From NCBI GenBank assembly GCA_030641105.1, contig DAOWHZ010000028.1, positions 1 to 15,588 on the forward strand: 15,588 bases of DNA, written 5' to 3'. The position numbers were made by a program, and so were the translations under genes. Shown here in pieces: positions 15,214 to 15,588 of this stretch. The DNA is from a bacterium. GTDB taxonomy: Bacteria; Patescibacteria; ABY1; BM507; VMTK01. The notes under the pieces were generated by a model, which was not told where the DNA came from, ran no database searches, and worked only from the letters and a program-made list of their open reading frames with translations. Every line of letters starts with the position of its first letter. Positions within the stretch are counted from its first letter, which is position 1.

Positions 15214-15588
15214 TTATTTTTTGATAAAATTTAAAATTCTATTCACCCGCTTCATCCAGCTGTATTCTTGGACATCTTTAAACGCCTGCTCTGCTAAACG
15301 TCTGCTTAATTCTTTATTTATTATAATCCTATCAACGCCGTCTGACAAGTCGTTAAAATCATCCGGCTGGACTAAAATGGAATTATTTTTATTTAAAATT
15401 TCTCTGATACTCGGCAAGTCAGAAGCAATGATTGGCCGCTTGCTTGCCATATATTCAAACATTTTAAGCGGAGACATATAATATGCGTAATGCTTGGTAA
15501 AAGGAAACGGCATAAGCAGGGCGTCGCAAGCTTTTTGATAAATTGCTAATTTATCCATATCCACTCTTCTTAAAAACATTATATTGTT
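15214..15588 (-). CDS. Family 4 glycosyltransferase, C-terminal part only (5' end beyond window)
   Basis: The reading frame is open to the last base of the window, so the ATG at 15579 is an internal methionine and the true start lies outside. The 124 visible codons are the donor half of a GT4 domain: IYQKACDALLMPFPF, then YYMSPLKMFEYMASKRPII and SDLPSIREILN, ending in a basic helix. These match the C-terminal part of the GT4 encoded at 13441-14547 at more than half of positions, with a nearly identical central block, so the two are paralogues separated by the methyltransferase gene. The function is transfer of an unknown sugar onto a glycan. Confidence 0.85.
   Translation of the reverse strand, partial: NNIMFLRRVDMDKLAIYQKACDALLMPFPFTKHYAYYMSPLKMFEYMASKRPIIASDLPSIREILNKNNSILVQPDDFNDLSDGVDRIIINKELSRRLAEQAFKDVQEYSWMKRVNRILNFIKK

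Noticed and set aside
1..15588. Alternative genetic code with TGA read as glycine (Gracilibacteria/Absconditabacteria)
   Set aside because: TGA forms the stop in both ATGA overlaps (14544 and 7390), and every protein ends where its family normally ends under code 11.
1..15588. tRNA, rRNA or riboswitch genes
   Set aside because: Gaps between genes are nearly all under 30 bases and the single larger gap is accounted for by the promoter and repeats; no structured RNA motif was recognised.

Overview
The window is a dense, AT-rich bacterial surface-glycan locus. Every supportable gene lies on the minus strand, so biological order runs from high to low coordinates. Spacing is tight: two 4-base ATGA stop/start overlaps, and otherwise gaps mostly of 3-28 bases. 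The only intergenic region of note is about 92 bases (13349-13440). Proteins are rich in Lys, Ile and Asn. TGA works as a stop (at both ATGA junctions), which argues for genetic code 11. Most genes have A/U-only leaders with no Shine-Dalgarno sequence. The one clear promoter is sigma-70 type (TTGACA, 17 bases, extended -10 TGCTATTAT), which argues against Bacteroidota. The combination suggests a small-genome, AT-rich lineage such as Candidate Phyla Radiation/Patescibacteria, but this is inference; no rRNA or other phylogenetic marker is present.

Region 1 (15588-13441): the 3' end of a family 4 glycosyltransferase (GT4), a class I SAM methyltransferase and a second GT4 related to the first. 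These are transcribed from outside the window. Region 2 (13440-11302): a promoter region with three tandem 10-base TTGACA repeats, a small excisionase/MerR-type helix-turn-helix protein, and an ABC exporter or flippase (permease and ATPase in one chain). Region 3 (11277-8403): two tandem paralogues that look like KpsC/KpsS-type capsule proteins, probably glycosyltransferases. Region 4 (8373-1): sugar-nucleotide genes in the order PseB-like 4,6-dehydratase, PseC-like 4-aminotransferase, radical SAM protein, FemAB/GNAT-type acyltransferase, Gfo/Idh/MocA oxidoreductase, SpsF-type cytidylyltransferase, class III (GSA-like) aminotransferase, NeuA/PseF-type CMP-sugar synthetase, and the 5' part of a DUF218 (YdcF/SanA-like) gene cut by the window edge.

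Together the genes suggest synthesis of a pseudaminic-acid-like or other modified amino-deoxy sugar, its activation with CMP, transfer to a glycan by GT4 and KpsC/S-like enzymes, and export by the ABC transporter. The pathway as seen lacks the nonulosonate synthase (NeuB/PseI) and the UDP-sugar hydrolase (PseG). It adds a radical SAM enzyme, a FemAB-like enzyme, an oxidoreductase, a class III aminotransferase and a second cytidylyltransferase. Either the rest lies beyond base 1 or the product is a non-standard sugar.

Two observations go beyond routine annotation. First, the oxidoreductase gene contains four perfect copies of an 8-base repeat; gain or loss of one copy would truncate the protein, so the pathway may be phase-variable. 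Second, the TTGACA array at the promoter of the helix-turn-helix gene looks like an operator for autoregulated control of the export and sugar operon.
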